From Hedera helix (taxonomy: Eukaryota; Streptophyta; Magnoliopsida; Apiales; Araliaceae): DNA of 64,000 nucleotides. The translations under genes and the position numbers were made by a program. The number at the start of each line of letters is the position of its first letter. Positions within the stretch are counted from its first letter, which is position 1. The stretch lies in contig OX359286.1 of NCBI GenBank assembly GCA_947179155.2, positions 13,953,913 through 14,017,912 of the forward strand, given 5' to 3'. This document shows, piece after piece, positions 21,770 through 34,168 of this stretch. The notes beneath the pieces are model-generated. The model worked only from the letters and a program-made list of their open reading frames with translations, had not been told where the DNA came from and ran no database searches.

Positions 21770-22984
21770 CTAATTCATACATTTCACATTACCACATAAC
21801 ATCATTTAATTTATGTACCTCCACAACAATTTTGAAATATCAATAATTTCGTTAAAGTTTCTCTTATTTTTCATAAATTGTTTTTAAACAATTTATTTAT
21901 TCTTTAATTGTTTCTATTCAATCACCATTTGTCATCATCTTTATACCGATTTAATTTACCAATTAAATCCCTTCACATCCTTAAACCATATAAAATAATA
22001 ATTAATTTAACAACCTTAATAAATTTATCAATTAAATTCTCATTTGATATTTTTAAAGAAATTCTGAAAATTCGGATCCTCACATTCTTCCCCCCTTAAC
22101 AGGATTCCGTACTCGGAATCATAATTGCCATAATAATCATACATATTTCATTTATAGCACTTTGCTATACCTTTATCTTGATAAATAACAATTAAATCCG
22201 TAATAATCATATTTTACCTATTTAAAATCCATAACTTATCTGGATAACACCATAATGGTCGTAACTGTCAGAATTATTTAAATTCTTAACTTAATTCACA
22301 ATTTTTATGTAATATTACTTTTTATAATTCTCTAAAATTTTATTAATAATACATTAATTCATTTCTTGATATACTTATCAAGATTGTTTCTCATTCTCAG
22401 AAAAATTTCATTTCTTTAATCATACTTATCCTTACTCAATCCGCTTATTTCATATTCTCTATTCCACCTTATTGATACTTTACACATTCATCCTTCTTTT
22501 CTTAATTCATATAAATCTTCTTCACATTTCATAATTCATTCCTTAATACCTTTATCATTCAATACTAGGTTTTAAGTACCAACCTTTACTTAATTCATCA
22601 TAATTCTTATTTGAAATTATTCTAAAATCCTGAGTGTCACACTAAGAATGTGAATGTGAGGATCCGAATTTTCAGGATTTCTTTAATAATATTAAATGAG
22701 AATTTAATAGAATTATCAAGGTTGTTTAAAATATTGGTGATATTTTATGTGATTTAAGGTATGTGAAGGGATTTAATTGATAAAATTAAATCTGTATAGA
22801 GATGGTGATAATTGATGTTGATTTAAATTAATTGAAAAGTAAATAAATTGTTTTAAAATAATTTATTAAGAATACGAGAAATTTCATGTAAATGTACAAT
22901 AAATTATACAATTAAATTGTTGTGGAAGTGCAGAAATTATGATTTAATAGTGTTACGTGGTAATGTGAGATATATGAATTAGAC

Positions 22985-22989
<5 letters not shown>

Positions 22990-23055
<66 letters not shown>
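22990..23055. repeat. TA microsatellite
   Basis: About 32 TA units in the plus-strand solo LTR, at the position of ATATATAC in the element at 3528. Confidence 0.95.
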
Positions 23056-23058
<3 letters not shown>

Positions 23059-24103
23059 GTTTGTGTTTAATTGTTGTAATTATAAATGTTATTAATTATG
23101 GAAGGTAAGGGATTAATAATGAAATTAATCCAATTTAAAATAAAAAGGTAATGAGGGAGTTAGTAAAATTGTAATTATTGATTTTAGATTTAATCAAGAA
23201 TTTTGGAGGAAGTTTAGAAATTAATTGAGAAGAAAAGTAATTATATAAATTATATAATAATAAATTATATAATTTATATAAGGAAATTAAAGTAAGATAT
23301 GAAGGAAATAATAATTATATAAATTATATAAGAATAATTATATAATTTATATAAGAGGATTAAATTAATTAGAGAGTTAATAAATGTATAATTTTGGTTA
23401 TATAATTAATTGATAATTATGGAAGAATTTAAGAAATTATTTATGAAAGGAGAATGTAAATATATAAATTATATAATATTAAATTATATAATGTATATAT
23501 AAAGAAGTTAATGTAAATAGTAAAGAAATGAAAAATAAATGAGAAAAAAAGAATGTTTTAATTCATTAAAAAATATATTTATGTATAATAGAATTTTTAT
23601 GATTTTTATGGGGAATAATATTTCGGAAACGTGAACATGTTAGTGAAATATATTGTCCAAGTAACGAAGTGAAAAATTATGAAAAATAATTTTTATATAT
23701 TATATTTATTTTATGAATTTTGGAGGTATAAATTACCTCATATAATTACATGCATGTTATTATGCGTGTATAAAATTTGTCAAGTAAAGTACCTAAAAGA
23801 GGTCTAAATATTATTTATAATTCATGTTATGATTTTTGGTGAATTAAAATAAATATTTTATATACATTATATAAAATATTTATTACACGAAATAAATACG
23901 TAATGTATTAAATTAGTTGATTATGTTTATTTTTTGTGTTAATCCGGATAGAGTGAGAGAGAGGCGGTGGACTTCTTATTCTTTTCCAAAGTGGTTAATT
24001 TTTTTTTGTTATTAGGAGGAAAAGAATAAAGGAAAAACAAAAATAAAAACAAACACAGAACTCTCTTCATTTTTCATCTTCCGCCAAAACCATCACCACC
24101 ACC

Positions 24104-24193
24104 ATGCCACCGTACACCACTACTACCAAAAGGAAGAAATCTTTAGTGCCAACAAGTGAAGTACAAGCTTCAAATGAAGGTTTTCAAGGTTAA
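24104..24193 (+). CDS. Small basic LTR ORF (29 codons)
   Basis: The ATG follows CACCACCACC and the product starts MPPYTTTTKRKKSLVPTSEV. A donor-like TTCAAG|GTTAAAG lies at 24189, just before the stop. If joined to the acceptor at 24534, the phase would lead into KEINFKNIR and a stop about eight codons later. The KRKK run corresponds to KKRK and KRRKR in the relatives. I do not recognise the peptide, and expression is unproven. Confidence 0.35.
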   Translation: MPPYTTTTKRKKSLVPTSEVQASNEGFQG

Positions 24194-24486
24194 AGAAGGT
24201 TGTTCGAGAAAGGGTTTTGAGCTATCAATTAAATAATTGGACATCCAGGCAAGTTCATCAGTACTTTTATATTAAATGATTGTCTGTTATGATATGTTAA
24301 TTCTTGTTCTAAATGCACAGAGAAATTATATGTTATGTGATACGTGACTAATATGACAACAATGTGTACTTTGTGCAATGATATGAGATATATTGCTCAA
24401 GTAGAAGCACGACACATGATGTATGACACACACAAAACATGTTATGCTATATGCTACGTGAAGCATGAAAGGTGTAAATTGTAGAA

Positions 24487-24534
24487 CTTGTTGAGCCGTT
24501 GTACTCATTACTTGCTTAATATACATTTTTGCAG
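24487..24534 (+). promoter_or_regulatory. LTR acceptor module
   Basis: 48 bases from CTTGTTGAGCCGTTGTACTC to TTTTTGCAG, with a CTTAAT branch-point-like site. Confidence 0.6.
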
Positions 24535-25180
24535 GTAAAGAGATAAATTTCAAGAATATCAGATTATGTAGAGACGGTTTACCATAGAAGGTTGTGAATG
24601 TTATTATATTTTCAATATTATAATTCAATGTGGATAAATTTGCCAAGTTTATGTTGATACGTTGTATATGTATACATACAAATTTGGTCCAGATAGGACG
24701 ATTAAAATTAAAATGTGAAATGTGATTGTTCAAAATAATTGTTATGATAAAGGGTATTATATATCTAATTATGCCTTATGAAACGAAGGATGTTGTATGG
24801 ATAAATATAATATTAAATTTTGAATGTTGAGTTTTATGATAAAGGAAATAAAGGAATAAGTAAAGGTTGCGATCCAGGGACTAGGATCAAGATGATAAGT
24901 TTTAAATATTCATATATTTTGATACAATGATTGAGAAAAAGAAAAAAATTTATACCGAAAATTTGGTAATTGATGACGATAATGTCAATAAATGAATTAA
25001 TTAAGGTGATTAAAGATTTATTAACGAACCGTAATTTGGACGTTATGAAGATAATATATAATAAATACAAAATTTAAGGGAATAAAGTTGGTCGAATTTC
25101 GGGGGGCGTTACAGTGTATATCATTAACCAACATGTTATTTTTTTAATAGATAAAATGTTGTACTCTTGAAAATCCTTTC

Positions 25181-25941
25181 ATAATACCAAAAAATCAAAC
25201 AATGGTTAATCTTTAATGAGGTGTTGCTGATGTGTAATTTTAAAAATATATATATATATGAGGTGGCTGCTGATATGGCTCTTGATATGTAACTTTTTCA
25301 AAAAAAAAAAAAAATTGTTGAATTAGACTTAGTAAGAAATATATTTTTTTAATTATTATTATTTTTGCTGAATTAGACAAAATTAATTGCTCAGTAATTT
25401 TATTTTTTTTTTTGTTGAATTGGACAAAAATAATTGCTCAGTAAAAAATTTAATTTTTTTAATTAATTTTTTTCCGCTAAACTAGACAAAAATAATTCCT
25501 TAGTAAAAAGCAATTAATTGCAATTAGTAATATTTTTTTTGGTTCTCTTCAAATTTAACTGCTTAGTAATTTCATTAAAAATATTATAGCCTTAACAAAT
25601 TTCATGTGCTAATACGTAATGAATTTGGATAGAAATAATCAATATGTTTATGTACATTAAAATATTAAATCACCTTTTATTGCACCAACTGTGGAGCAAG
25701 GCATAGAGTCAATAATCAGGATTAGAACTAAACTTAACTTACTAGACAGCATGATACCGAATGAAAAAGTCAACTTAGCGTGCAATAGTGGATTTTTAAA
25801 AACTTTGTCTATAATGATTTATTTAAATGAATAAATGAATAGATTAATAATTTTTAATTAAATTTCTTTTACTGGGTGATTATTTATGTCTAATTCAGCA
25901 AAAAAAATATTTTTTAAAAAATATTACAAATCAGCAACCAC

Positions 25942-26023
<82 letters not shown>

Positions 26024-26055
26024 TAAAGTTGTTTGGTTTTTTCTTGGCATTAAGC
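25181..26055. mobile_element. Inverted-repeat DNA element with nested repeats
   Basis: Outer ends are inverted: TAATACCAAAAAATCAAACAA on the left, and the right end read in reverse gives TAATGCCAAGAAAAAACCAAACAA. Inside, GAGGTGGCTGCTGAT (25259) mirrors ATCAGCAACCACCTC (25929), and TTGAATTAGAC (25317) mirrors GTCTAATTCAGC (25888). Between them GCTGAATTAGACAAAA-like units repeat at 25316, 25367, 25413 and 25486. There is no transposase. Ends are approximate and I could not settle a target duplication, so the superfamily is open. Confidence 0.55.
25944..26020. repeat. TA microsatellite
   Basis: About 37 AT units near the right end of the inverted-repeat element; a shorter AT run sits at its left end (25248-25258). 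Confidence 0.95.
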
Positions 26056-27233
26056 CTATCATTAATTATAGTTCATCTGTTTCATGTAAAACAACAAGTT
26101 ATTTAAAAAGAAATAAAATAAATAATAATTTAAAAATAGAAAATGACCCGTTTCAATATAAGTGGAGATGTAGTGAAGAAAAATTTGCGAAGGAACTAAT
26201 TCCTTCACATGAAGAACTTTCTAGTGAGGGAATAGTGAAAGAAAAAAAATCAGTGCTCAATATAGTTATTAGCAAAAGAAAACAACCTTCACAATTTAAT
26301 ATTATCTATCACAAAATTGAAGAGGTAGAAGAGTAGCTGGCGCCAATTTTAGAGTGCAAATTTGTAAAGAAATAATATTATTGATGAAGGAATTAGTACT
26401 CGCCTTATAGTATATTATTAAGAGATTTATTGCGACGGATACTTTTGTCACTATTTTGCTAAATGTAAACTTTTTAGGATTAATCGTAAAGAATATTTCC
26501 TTAAAAGAATTAATGTCATTTTTTTAAGTAACAAACTTATTCTTAATACAAATTTGAGAATTTCACAAATTTACGACTGTGAAAAAAAATCAAACAAGGG
26601 TTTTTTTTTTGTGAACAACTCCAAAATACAAAAATTAAATTACAATTATTTAATTTTTTGGGGTAATAATTTTTTTCTTAGTATTACTTTTACGTGGTTT
26701 ACTTTAACTATTGCATTAGTTAAAGTAATAAATTTACGAGAATTTAGTAGTTATAATTTCATAAATTAATTATGAATAAAAGAATGATTCTTTTTGTAGA
26801 GCATATCGTAATACTAAATATTTCTCGTCTAATAAATAAAAGAGTTACATTTAAATTTGTTCTTAGTTAATCTGTGACATCTTTAAATTCAAATTATAAT
26901 TTAAATTAATATAATTTTGTATTGGATGCGAAATCTAGAGAAGCACAAGTTAGGATTCTCATTCCATCTGTAAATATTGGAGTTATACTTGCATTAATTA
27001 AAATTAAGTAAATTAACTAAAAAATGATACATGCATAAAATTAGCTTAGCAAATTAGAATATTAGCTTAAAATATTAATACATAGATCCCAAATTTTCCC
27101 AATCTCCTTCTCTAAACCGCTCTCAGTCTCACGTTACACCAATTGATATTTAATCCTGTGTCAATGGTACTGACTTTTCTTCCTCTCGGTTTCAAATCCT
27201 CTATAACAAAATACCATTGTAACTCTATTACGA
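26056..27233. other. AT-rich intergenic sequence
   Basis: No gene, LTR or clear repeat is recognised. The longest frame, 26554-26769, has the composition expected of AT-rich DNA. Confidence 0.5.
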
Positions 27234-27351
27234 GGCCTATAGCAACGGTTTTTAGAGTCTATGTCAACAATTTGTCCCGTTGCCATAGCTCTACTCTATG
27301 ACAACGTGACAAACTGTCTTCATAGATCTTAAAAACAGTCGTTATAGGCCT
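27234..27351. repeat. Short foldback repeat
   Basis: The left arm ACGAGGCCTATAGCAACGG with TTTTTAGAGTCTATG mirrors the right arm (27318-27351) with a few mismatches. The loop contains CCGTTGCCATAG and CTATGACAACG. This motif style is common near CACTA-type ends, but no CACTA terminus is visible. Confidence 0.5.
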
Positions 27352-27419
27352 CACAACACAGATATAAGGGAATTTTGTTACTGACGATTTGGTCCCTTTC
27401 CTCTTAATCTTGATCGAAT

Positions 27420-27683
27420 TTGCTGCAATCTTCGCCAACAATGTTTCCTTTTCATCTGCTTCTTCCTTTTTCCCCGTTGATAAGAACCCTAATCTCCCCT
27501 CCAAACCATAGATTTCTCACTTTATCCTTCACTAAAGTTCGTCTAGTCAACCATAAACCCTCCTCAATCTTCCCTAGTCGTCACCCACTAAATCCTTCTC
27601 GCTCCCATACCAATTTCGACGCCTCAGTCCTATTCATTGTCATTTTAATGGTGGTGTTGGTGGTTATGCTGATGACATCATAA
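27420..27683 (+). other. Possible 5' part of an unidentified host gene
   Basis: An open frame of 87 codons, less AT-rich than its surroundings and Ser/Pro/His/Arg-rich, like an organelle transit peptide. It ends in a hydrophobic stretch that is GGVGGYADDIIT in another frame. I do not recognise a family. A plausible exon end was not found. It may be the first exon of a gene continuing towards 32241, but this is speculative. Confidence 0.2.
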
Positions 27684-30180
27684 CATGAGTACCTACTGAA
27701 CTGTGGTGGATACTCGGGCTAAACAATTGGAGACGAAACGGTAAACTATTTGATTTATTGTATACTTTGGTGGCTACTTGATTTGATTTGTTGTTAGGCT
27801 AGAAGATATTGATGTAGAAAAGGTAAAAATTTTGTGCAAAAGAAAAATTGGCTTTCCTCTTTGCTTTTCAAATGAAGGAATTAGTATAGAATTTGGTAAA
27901 GTTTGAGTTTGAGGAGGAAGACCCAAAGTAATGGGAACATATAGTAACAATTTATTGTGATATATACATACATACATACGCTAATACATACATGCGTTAT
28001 TTTTAATCATATAGTGGCTGCACTAGTAAAAAAATTGGATGTTAACTAAACTGGTGATTAGCATACTTTGCCATCTTACAATACTAGTATTAAATTAATG
28101 TAATGAACAATTTGCAAAGTTTTAATCCTTCTTAATTTATAGTTTTCTTTATTTTCACCAGATTATAGGATTTTTTTCCCCAGTGTATTTGAACTTCTTT
28201 TCATTTCTTTTGTTGATTTTTAGGATAGAATGTGTAATGTCCTAGAATTTTCACGTCATTATTAATTAAATTATGAATTTAATTTCTAACGAGTTAGTTT
28301 TACGAGGTTATTTAAATCTTTTTGTGTGATTAATTAATTATGTGATTAAATATTTATGTGATTAATTTCTAGAGTTAATTAAAGAGGGTCACTATAATGT
28401 TAATTAAATTAGTGAACAAACCCTAAAGTTTTATTATCAAAATATTTGTTAAGTTGCTTATTAATTAAATATTCAATTAAATTGAATATAATGAGTTAAT
28501 TGAAATTGGTAAATTAATTAATATGATTATTAATTAATGTGAACATGTGAAATATTGATAATAATATTTATGAGTCCTTTTAATAATTTAATACTAATGG
28601 GCTAGGGTATTTCATTAGTTAGTCAATCCAATTATTTATTTAATCATAGATTGAGTAATAAATGTGTTACAAATTAAATAACCAATTATTGTGTTATATT
28701 TAATAATCCAATGTCAAATTAAATGGACTTGACTAAATATAGTCTAAGTCATTTAATTGGAGTCCATTGGGTATTTTTTTTTAGAATCCAATCATAATCC
28801 CATTTAGGAAATTAAATGGGTAACATATTTAATTGATTAAAACAATTTAAAGTGACAAATATTATGGGACAAGAATCCTCCATGTAACTACTGTGAGCTT
28901 GGAGAAAGGAAAATCATGTGGTTTGGGTTGATTTTTATTTTTTTATTGTTTAGTAGGTGAATTGTTTGGCCAAGTGTGTAGTCATTTCATAGCTTTTAGC
29001 TTCCTTATATTTAATTAAAAGGAAATTATATTGGACTTGTGGTATGGGGAGTGTTGACTGCCGCATGGAGGTGAGAAGGAAGGCTAATGTTGTTTTTGAA
29101 ATTTTTATTAAACAATTGTTAGCTTGGGTGGCTAATAAGTTATGTAGTTTTATTTATTTATTTAAAGCAATGAAAGGACAATCCTTTGGGATTAAAATTC
29201 CCCATTTGCCGTGCATGAGGAGGGAAGGAGGCCAAGTTGTTTTTATTTTATTTTATTAAATTTAATGGTTTGCTTGTTGGGGCATTTGTGTTGTCCTTGA
29301 AGTATGGAAAGTTCACTTACTTAATGAGTCCCTAACTCCACTTTATGTAAGGCTTGGTGTGCTAGACTCATCATGGAGGAAATGCATAGATATACTTAGT
29401 TTATCTATACATTTTGCTAGTTTTACTCTTATTAGTTGAAAGGGTTGGTCATTTGTGTCTTCTCATTTTTATAAGTTTTGAGAGCAAATGCTAAAGAGAG
29501 CTAGAGAGCATTTGAGAGTGTATGAAAATATTTGAGAGCAAAACATAGAGAGATTTCGGGTGGAGCTTCAAGGAAGAAGAAGAAATCCTAAGCTAGTTCA
29601 TGCCATCCTCCTTCACAACATACTTTGGAAAGAAGAGGAGAGTAGCCATTAAAACTAGGTATAATCCTCATTCTTTCAAACCCTAGTTTTCTTGTTAGTA
29701 ATAAATGACTAACATTTATTATTAGTAGTCCTTTATTTGTGTTGGGGTTTGAATGCTTGTTGGTTGGTATATTTTGTATGCTAAAAATATGTGTTTGGTA
29801 GTGTGTAAACAAGTCTTAAAATAAGGACCAAAAATATTTTTTTTATAAAATTTAGATTTAATGTTCTAATATTATAGAACATTAAATCATGAGAAAAATA
29901 AGATTTGAATAACTAAAAATGGAGTTATACATAAAAAGTTATGATTTATAGAACTTTATTTGGTACAATAATTTTGATGAAAAATATGGAATTAAATCAT
30001 GGGTAATTAAATTTTCATGTTATAAATTGATATTAAGTGATGGGTAATTATTTTGGGGTTTATTAAGAGATTAAAAGCTTACTTGAAGGTATAAATTTCT
30101 TTAGGATGGTGTATTTCCGAACTGTAGCAGGAAATCTGGAGGAAAATAAAATAAAAAATAAAAAATAAAAAAATAATAAG

Positions 30181-30350
30181 GCTGGCCGCGCATTGCGCGC
30201 CAGCAGATTCTGTCAGACGCGGAGAGAAAACGACGTCGTTTGGAGTGATAAATCTGTAACCCGCGTGTTATGCGCGGAAGCCGTCTCCGGTTCTCCCAAA
30301 ACGGTACCATTTTGGGGCCTATTTTACTAAGCACGCGCAATGCACGGGAG
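30181..30350 (+). repeat. CpG-rich palindrome block in LTR
   Basis: CCGCGCATTGCGCG (30186), AAAACGACGTCGTTT (30228), CCCGCGTGTTATGCGCGG (30259) and GCACGCGCAATGCACGGG (30330): the same design as at 5207-5360 in a family that otherwise differs. Confidence 0.75.
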
Positions 30351-31882
30351 TAAATTTTCGGCGAAATTATAAAATATCCCCTCCGTTTGTTTTTTTTCAG
30401 AATATTTACAGATTGTCATTCTGTATATTTTTAATTAATTTTAAATGTTTAAAAATTAATTTAAAATTATAACAATAATAATAATAATACAAAAATGATA
30501 TTTGGGTTTATATTTTTCATTATGATTAATATTTAAATATTTTAAATATTAATCTAGTTAACTAAATTTATGGTTACGTTACATAAATACAAATTCCATT
30601 AATTATTTACTATTTAATTTAAAATTAAATAATAAATAAGGATAAATAAGTTGATTGTTATTTGACATTAAATAATAATCAAATTAAATATATAATTAAT
30701 TATTAATTTAATTGACATTAAAAAATAATTAAAAAAATGTAAGGTTAATTAATTAATTAATTATTATTTAATTAAGATTAAATAATAATTACATAAGATG
30801 GTAATAAAGTTAAATAATTAATTATTATCTAATTAATCTTATGTAATAATTAAGAAGCATTAAAATAAATAAACTAATTATTAAGTAAGATTAATTAGTT
30901 ACTATTTATAATTAAATAATAACTAAAGGTAGTTAATTAATTAGTATTTAAGTAAATAGTAATTAATTAAAGAAAGAGTTAATTAAATATAAAGTATTTA
31001 ATATTCACCAATTAAACCATTATATTAAATTGTTTAAAGATTCCTTAAGTGTTTAATACCTAGGAGGAATACTCCTACATTATTAAATCATTAACCTAAG
31101 TGTGATTACGAGTCAATATGGTTAATGTTAGCATGTAAAATGACGTGAATTATGTGTTAGACTTATTTGTTAGATAAGTTCATAGTAAGCGTACAAACGT
31201 GCCAGCATACGACGTACTAATTGTTAGACCGACTTGATTAATGTTAGGTCCTTCAAAATCATTTAATTAAAGTTAGTTTGTTTTAGCTAAGCAGACAAAC
31301 AAGTTCCTTATTTCTAAACTCATTTCATTGAGCAAGTTATTTATTTAAGCTTGAACTGTAATTCCAAGCATGCTTTGAGTGGTTTAATTACTTTACAATT
31401 ATTCCACATCGATGTTGTTGTTATTCACACTTGGTGCACTTGATCTTGTACAGTCTTTGACTTGTACCTTATTTAATGTTCTACTGTTTAAATAACTGTT
31501 CAAAGTAGGTCTAAGCCATTGTTCGGCTAGACATTTATGCTAAAGATTTTAAAAGCTATCCAAATAATTGAAGATACGAATTCTTAGACTATTATGAACG
31601 CCCCTTTATTATAGGGGAGTACCCTGTATCTAATATTAGATACAAAACACAAAAATTAAATGTTATGCATATTGTACGAGAGGCTGATCCCCTCAAGTAC
31701 ATATTTCTGGTAGTAACAATTGGGTCAACCAGCTATTGACTCCAGTAGAAGTTTATAGTTCATAGTCTTCTTAACTATCTTGATTCTAAAAAAAATCATT
31801 ATTCCTGCTTATGTTATTCATATTGTTGAATTGTTTCAGCTATTCCCTTTCATTCATGATATATTGTCTCTTGTTATTTAAA

Positions 31883-31935
31883 CTTGTTGAGCAAACTAGT
31901 TGTTCACACTTGCTATAACATGAACCTTATTGCAG
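31883..31935 (+). promoter_or_regulatory. LTR acceptor module
   Basis: 53 bases from CTTGTTGAGCAAACTAGTTG to CCTTATTGCAG, with CTATAAC as a branch-point-like site. Confidence 0.55.
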
Positions 31936-31985
31936 TGAAACCCGAGACTTCTGGGAAGAACAAGGGTAAGGGAAAGATGAAGTGA
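31936..31985 (+). CDS. PE...KGKGK micro-exon in LTR
   Basis: Directly after the acceptor CAG, two bases complete a split codon. Then comes KPETSGKNKGKGKMK and TGA. The same layout and phase follow the acceptors at 48123, 54121 and 63760 in other LTR families. Here the unspliced upstream frame does not match that of the others (spacing differs by one base), which favours a spliced exon over read-through. The start codon is not identified. Function unknown; a short, very basic C-terminus. Confidence 0.45.
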
Positions 31986-32240
31986 TAGACTTCAGGATGC
32001 AACCTTTTAGTTAGCTAAATTACTTGTTCTGTAATGTAAACCCTAAGTACTTTGTTAAGGGTATTTGTATACTTTTGTGTAAGGTTACCGTATCTTGGGA
32101 CTAGTAACACCTTTTGAATGAACAACATATGTTTATTATTCCGCATTTAGTTATTGTATGTTGTTTAGAGGTGTATGTTTGTATTGGATCGTGATTACCG
32201 GATTCGGGTATTTGAGACCTAAATTTAGGGGTGTCATAGA

Positions 32241-32369
32241 ATGGATGGAGAAGTAGAGGTTTTTCTTCATCCAGATGGACCTAGTGAGGATGGAATAATG
32301 GCATTGAGTATTTATGCAATATGCAAGGGTACTAAGTACTTGGTGCTTGTTTGGGTGGAGGACTATTAA
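32241..32369 (+). other. Possible host exon of 42 codons
   Basis: Next to the LTR insertion, an open frame MDGEVEVFLHPDGPSEDG... runs 42 codons to TAA. In the uninterrupted site it would follow TTGATTTTTAG, a fair 3' splice site, at 28222. It is richer in codon-like structure than its surroundings but matches nothing I know. Confidence 0.2.
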
Positions 32370-32699
32370 AATAATAGGGGTTTAGGATAAGAAGATTCTG
32401 CCTAATAGTTCTCATAAGTATATATTTTCACTATTCTATCGATTTGATGTTTTTTTTTTATTATAAGTGTGGGTATTAGAAGAAATTATTTTTACCCTGT
32501 CTATAAACGACTATCAATACATGTAACTGACTATGAATGTTATTATCTTGTACAAGGAAATATACTCTTCTTTTGGATAGAAAAAAAGTATTAAATTGAC
32601 ATAGTGGCCGACGTCAACTTGAGTTGCTGGTGTTAATGGAGTCTGTCTAGCCACCGTCCATAGTTCACACAACATCTCCACTAATGAAATCAGGTATGT

Positions 32700-33227
32700 C
32701 AACATAGATCTCTCCCTTTTTACTTTCAAAATTAACTTCTTTTGGTTATAATATAATATGATTATAAGTTTTCAAAAATTCATCATTTTAACATAGTTTT
32801 CAACGGTTCAAGTTATAGCATGATCAAAACTTATAGATCTAGCATATAAGTCATAAAAGCCACATAAACAACTTCCTCATTTCAAACTATACACAACCAA
32901 TCTAAACTAAGGTTTTACCAGTAAACATGCTTTCATGCATTTTTCTTCCACCATTTCACATACCAAGCATGTTAATGCACAAAATAAATATATTTAACCA
33001 TAGATCTACATATATATCATAGATCAATTATTGTAGAGTATAAAAATAGGTTTTGACAACATAAATTATATACCATATTATCAAAATAGATTTTAACCGT
33101 AGAAATTTCATATAACACATATATACACAAAAATCTATACATACACCATCAAGGGTCATCCCTTATACTTTTTAACCCTTCATGGTTTCATACACAACAA
33201 ATTTCTCCCATAACCAACCATGACAAA
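32700..33227 (-). mobile_element. Distal part of an old minus-strand LTR
   Basis: Minus-strand sequence such as GCATGTTTACTGGTAAAACC resembles ACATGATTTACCGGTAAACCC in the Tekay-like LTR. It stops at ACAAA (33223-33227), where the element 33228-43407 is inserted, and continues at 43413. The left limit is not clear. Confidence 0.5.
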
Positions 33228-34120
33228 TGTAACGCCCCCAAAATCCCCGCACTTTTACCGGCGGCAGACCTTGTGCGTTAGTTTCGTACAACTATCGACT
33301 TAACCAATGATCCCATAATCATATTGGTTGAATTAGTCTTATTTTAGACTATACATTAAAAAATTTTCTTAACTTTGTCCCTGGATCTTAACTTGATCTC
33401 AGTTTCATAAGTATACAAGTATCAACTTGTATTTCATCCGTATAAATGGATAAAACCATATATAACGGTCTAATTTTAACCTTAGGATTTAAATATTCTA
33501 TAACTTTACATGTTCCAACATCCACGACATTAAATCATTAGGACGGCTCTTGGGAACAGAGAATCTCGCGGTGAATGTTTGTATCTTCACCCGTGATAAA
33601 TGTTTGCATCTTTATCCGTGACAAATGGTTGTATCTTTGTCCGGTGCAAAAATCTCTTTCCGTACAGAACATTACCCAACTAGTTAAAACCCTCATTCGA
33701 AACATATTTGTTTATAGTGATATCTCTTCATATCAATAATCCCACTTATATGGTATTCAGAATAGTAATAACGAGTTATACCTGGGTCCGAGGAACCTTA
33801 ACGATGGATTTGACCAGTCAACATCGCTTAGTCCTGTCTCGGATGTACAGCACTCACAAGTTATTTACCGATCCTCATCCAGATAAGTAGATCATTATCA
33901 ATACTATGTTAAGTCTTAACAATTCTAGGTTATATCAAAATAAAGACATAACAACATTCTGATGATAATAATTTATATCATTCATTCAATATTCAGTTAC
34001 ATGTTTGTTTGTTCGTATTACAACAGTCGTTATGACTTATACAAATACAAGCAATAAACATGAAAACCTAATCTACGCTTCATCTTTATGTTCATGATCT
34101 TCTTAACGTTCATCTTTAAT

Positions 34121-34168
34121 CTGCAAATAAGGTTTTATTCGCAAGAATGAGCACGACGACTCAGCAAG
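34121..34168 (-). promoter_or_regulatory. LTR acceptor module
   Basis: Minus strand: 48 bases from CTTGCTGAGTCGTCGTGCTC to CTTATTTGCAG. Confidence 0.6.

Larger units (their letters stand above)
18689..22641 (-). mobile_element. Solo LTR, long form, minus strand
   Basis: 3,953 bases flanked by a perfect CTAAG duplication (18684-18688, 22642-22646). Read on the minus strand it starts TGTGACACTCAGG and ends GGGTTGTTACA. About 557 bases in (at 22084) it has a polypurine tract followed by TGTGAGGATCC, the start used by the element at 3528. So this LTR contains what is internal sequence plus LTR in that relative. It also carries the CpG palindrome block, 60-bp repeats, the small ORF start at 20633 and the acceptor module. 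Confidence 0.85.
22655..25113 (+). mobile_element. Solo LTR, short form, plus strand
   Basis: 2,459 bases from TGTGAGGATCC to GGGGGGCGTTACA. The flanks GTGAA (22650-22654) and GTGTA (25114-25118) look like a one-base-diverged target duplication. It is the same family as 3528-6853 but lacks about 1 kb, including the CpG block and 60-bp repeats, with the deletion near 24190. It lies head to head with the minus-strand solo LTR, 13 bases away. Confidence 0.8.
28231..32236 (+). mobile_element. Solo LTR, plus strand
   Basis: 4,006 bases from TGTGTAATGTCC to TTTAGGGGTGTCA with a perfect TAGAA duplication (28226-28230, 32237-32241). In order it holds a donor-like ACTAG|GTATAATCC at 29659, a CpG palindrome block (30181-30350), an AT-rich palindromic stretch (30580-31010), a GGCTAGAC motif at 31523, GAGAGGCTGATCCCCTC at 31678, and the acceptor module with its PE...KGKGK frame. 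The frame at 29044-29259 is not recognised and is probably chance. Confidence 0.85.

Noticed and set aside
27234..27351. microRNA precursor
   Set aside because: The arms pair well, but the motif style is that of DNA-transposon ends and nothing shows a discrete mature RNA.
32514..32729. 71-codon minus-strand frame
   Set aside because: No recognisable domain or exon signals; low confidence of being coding.
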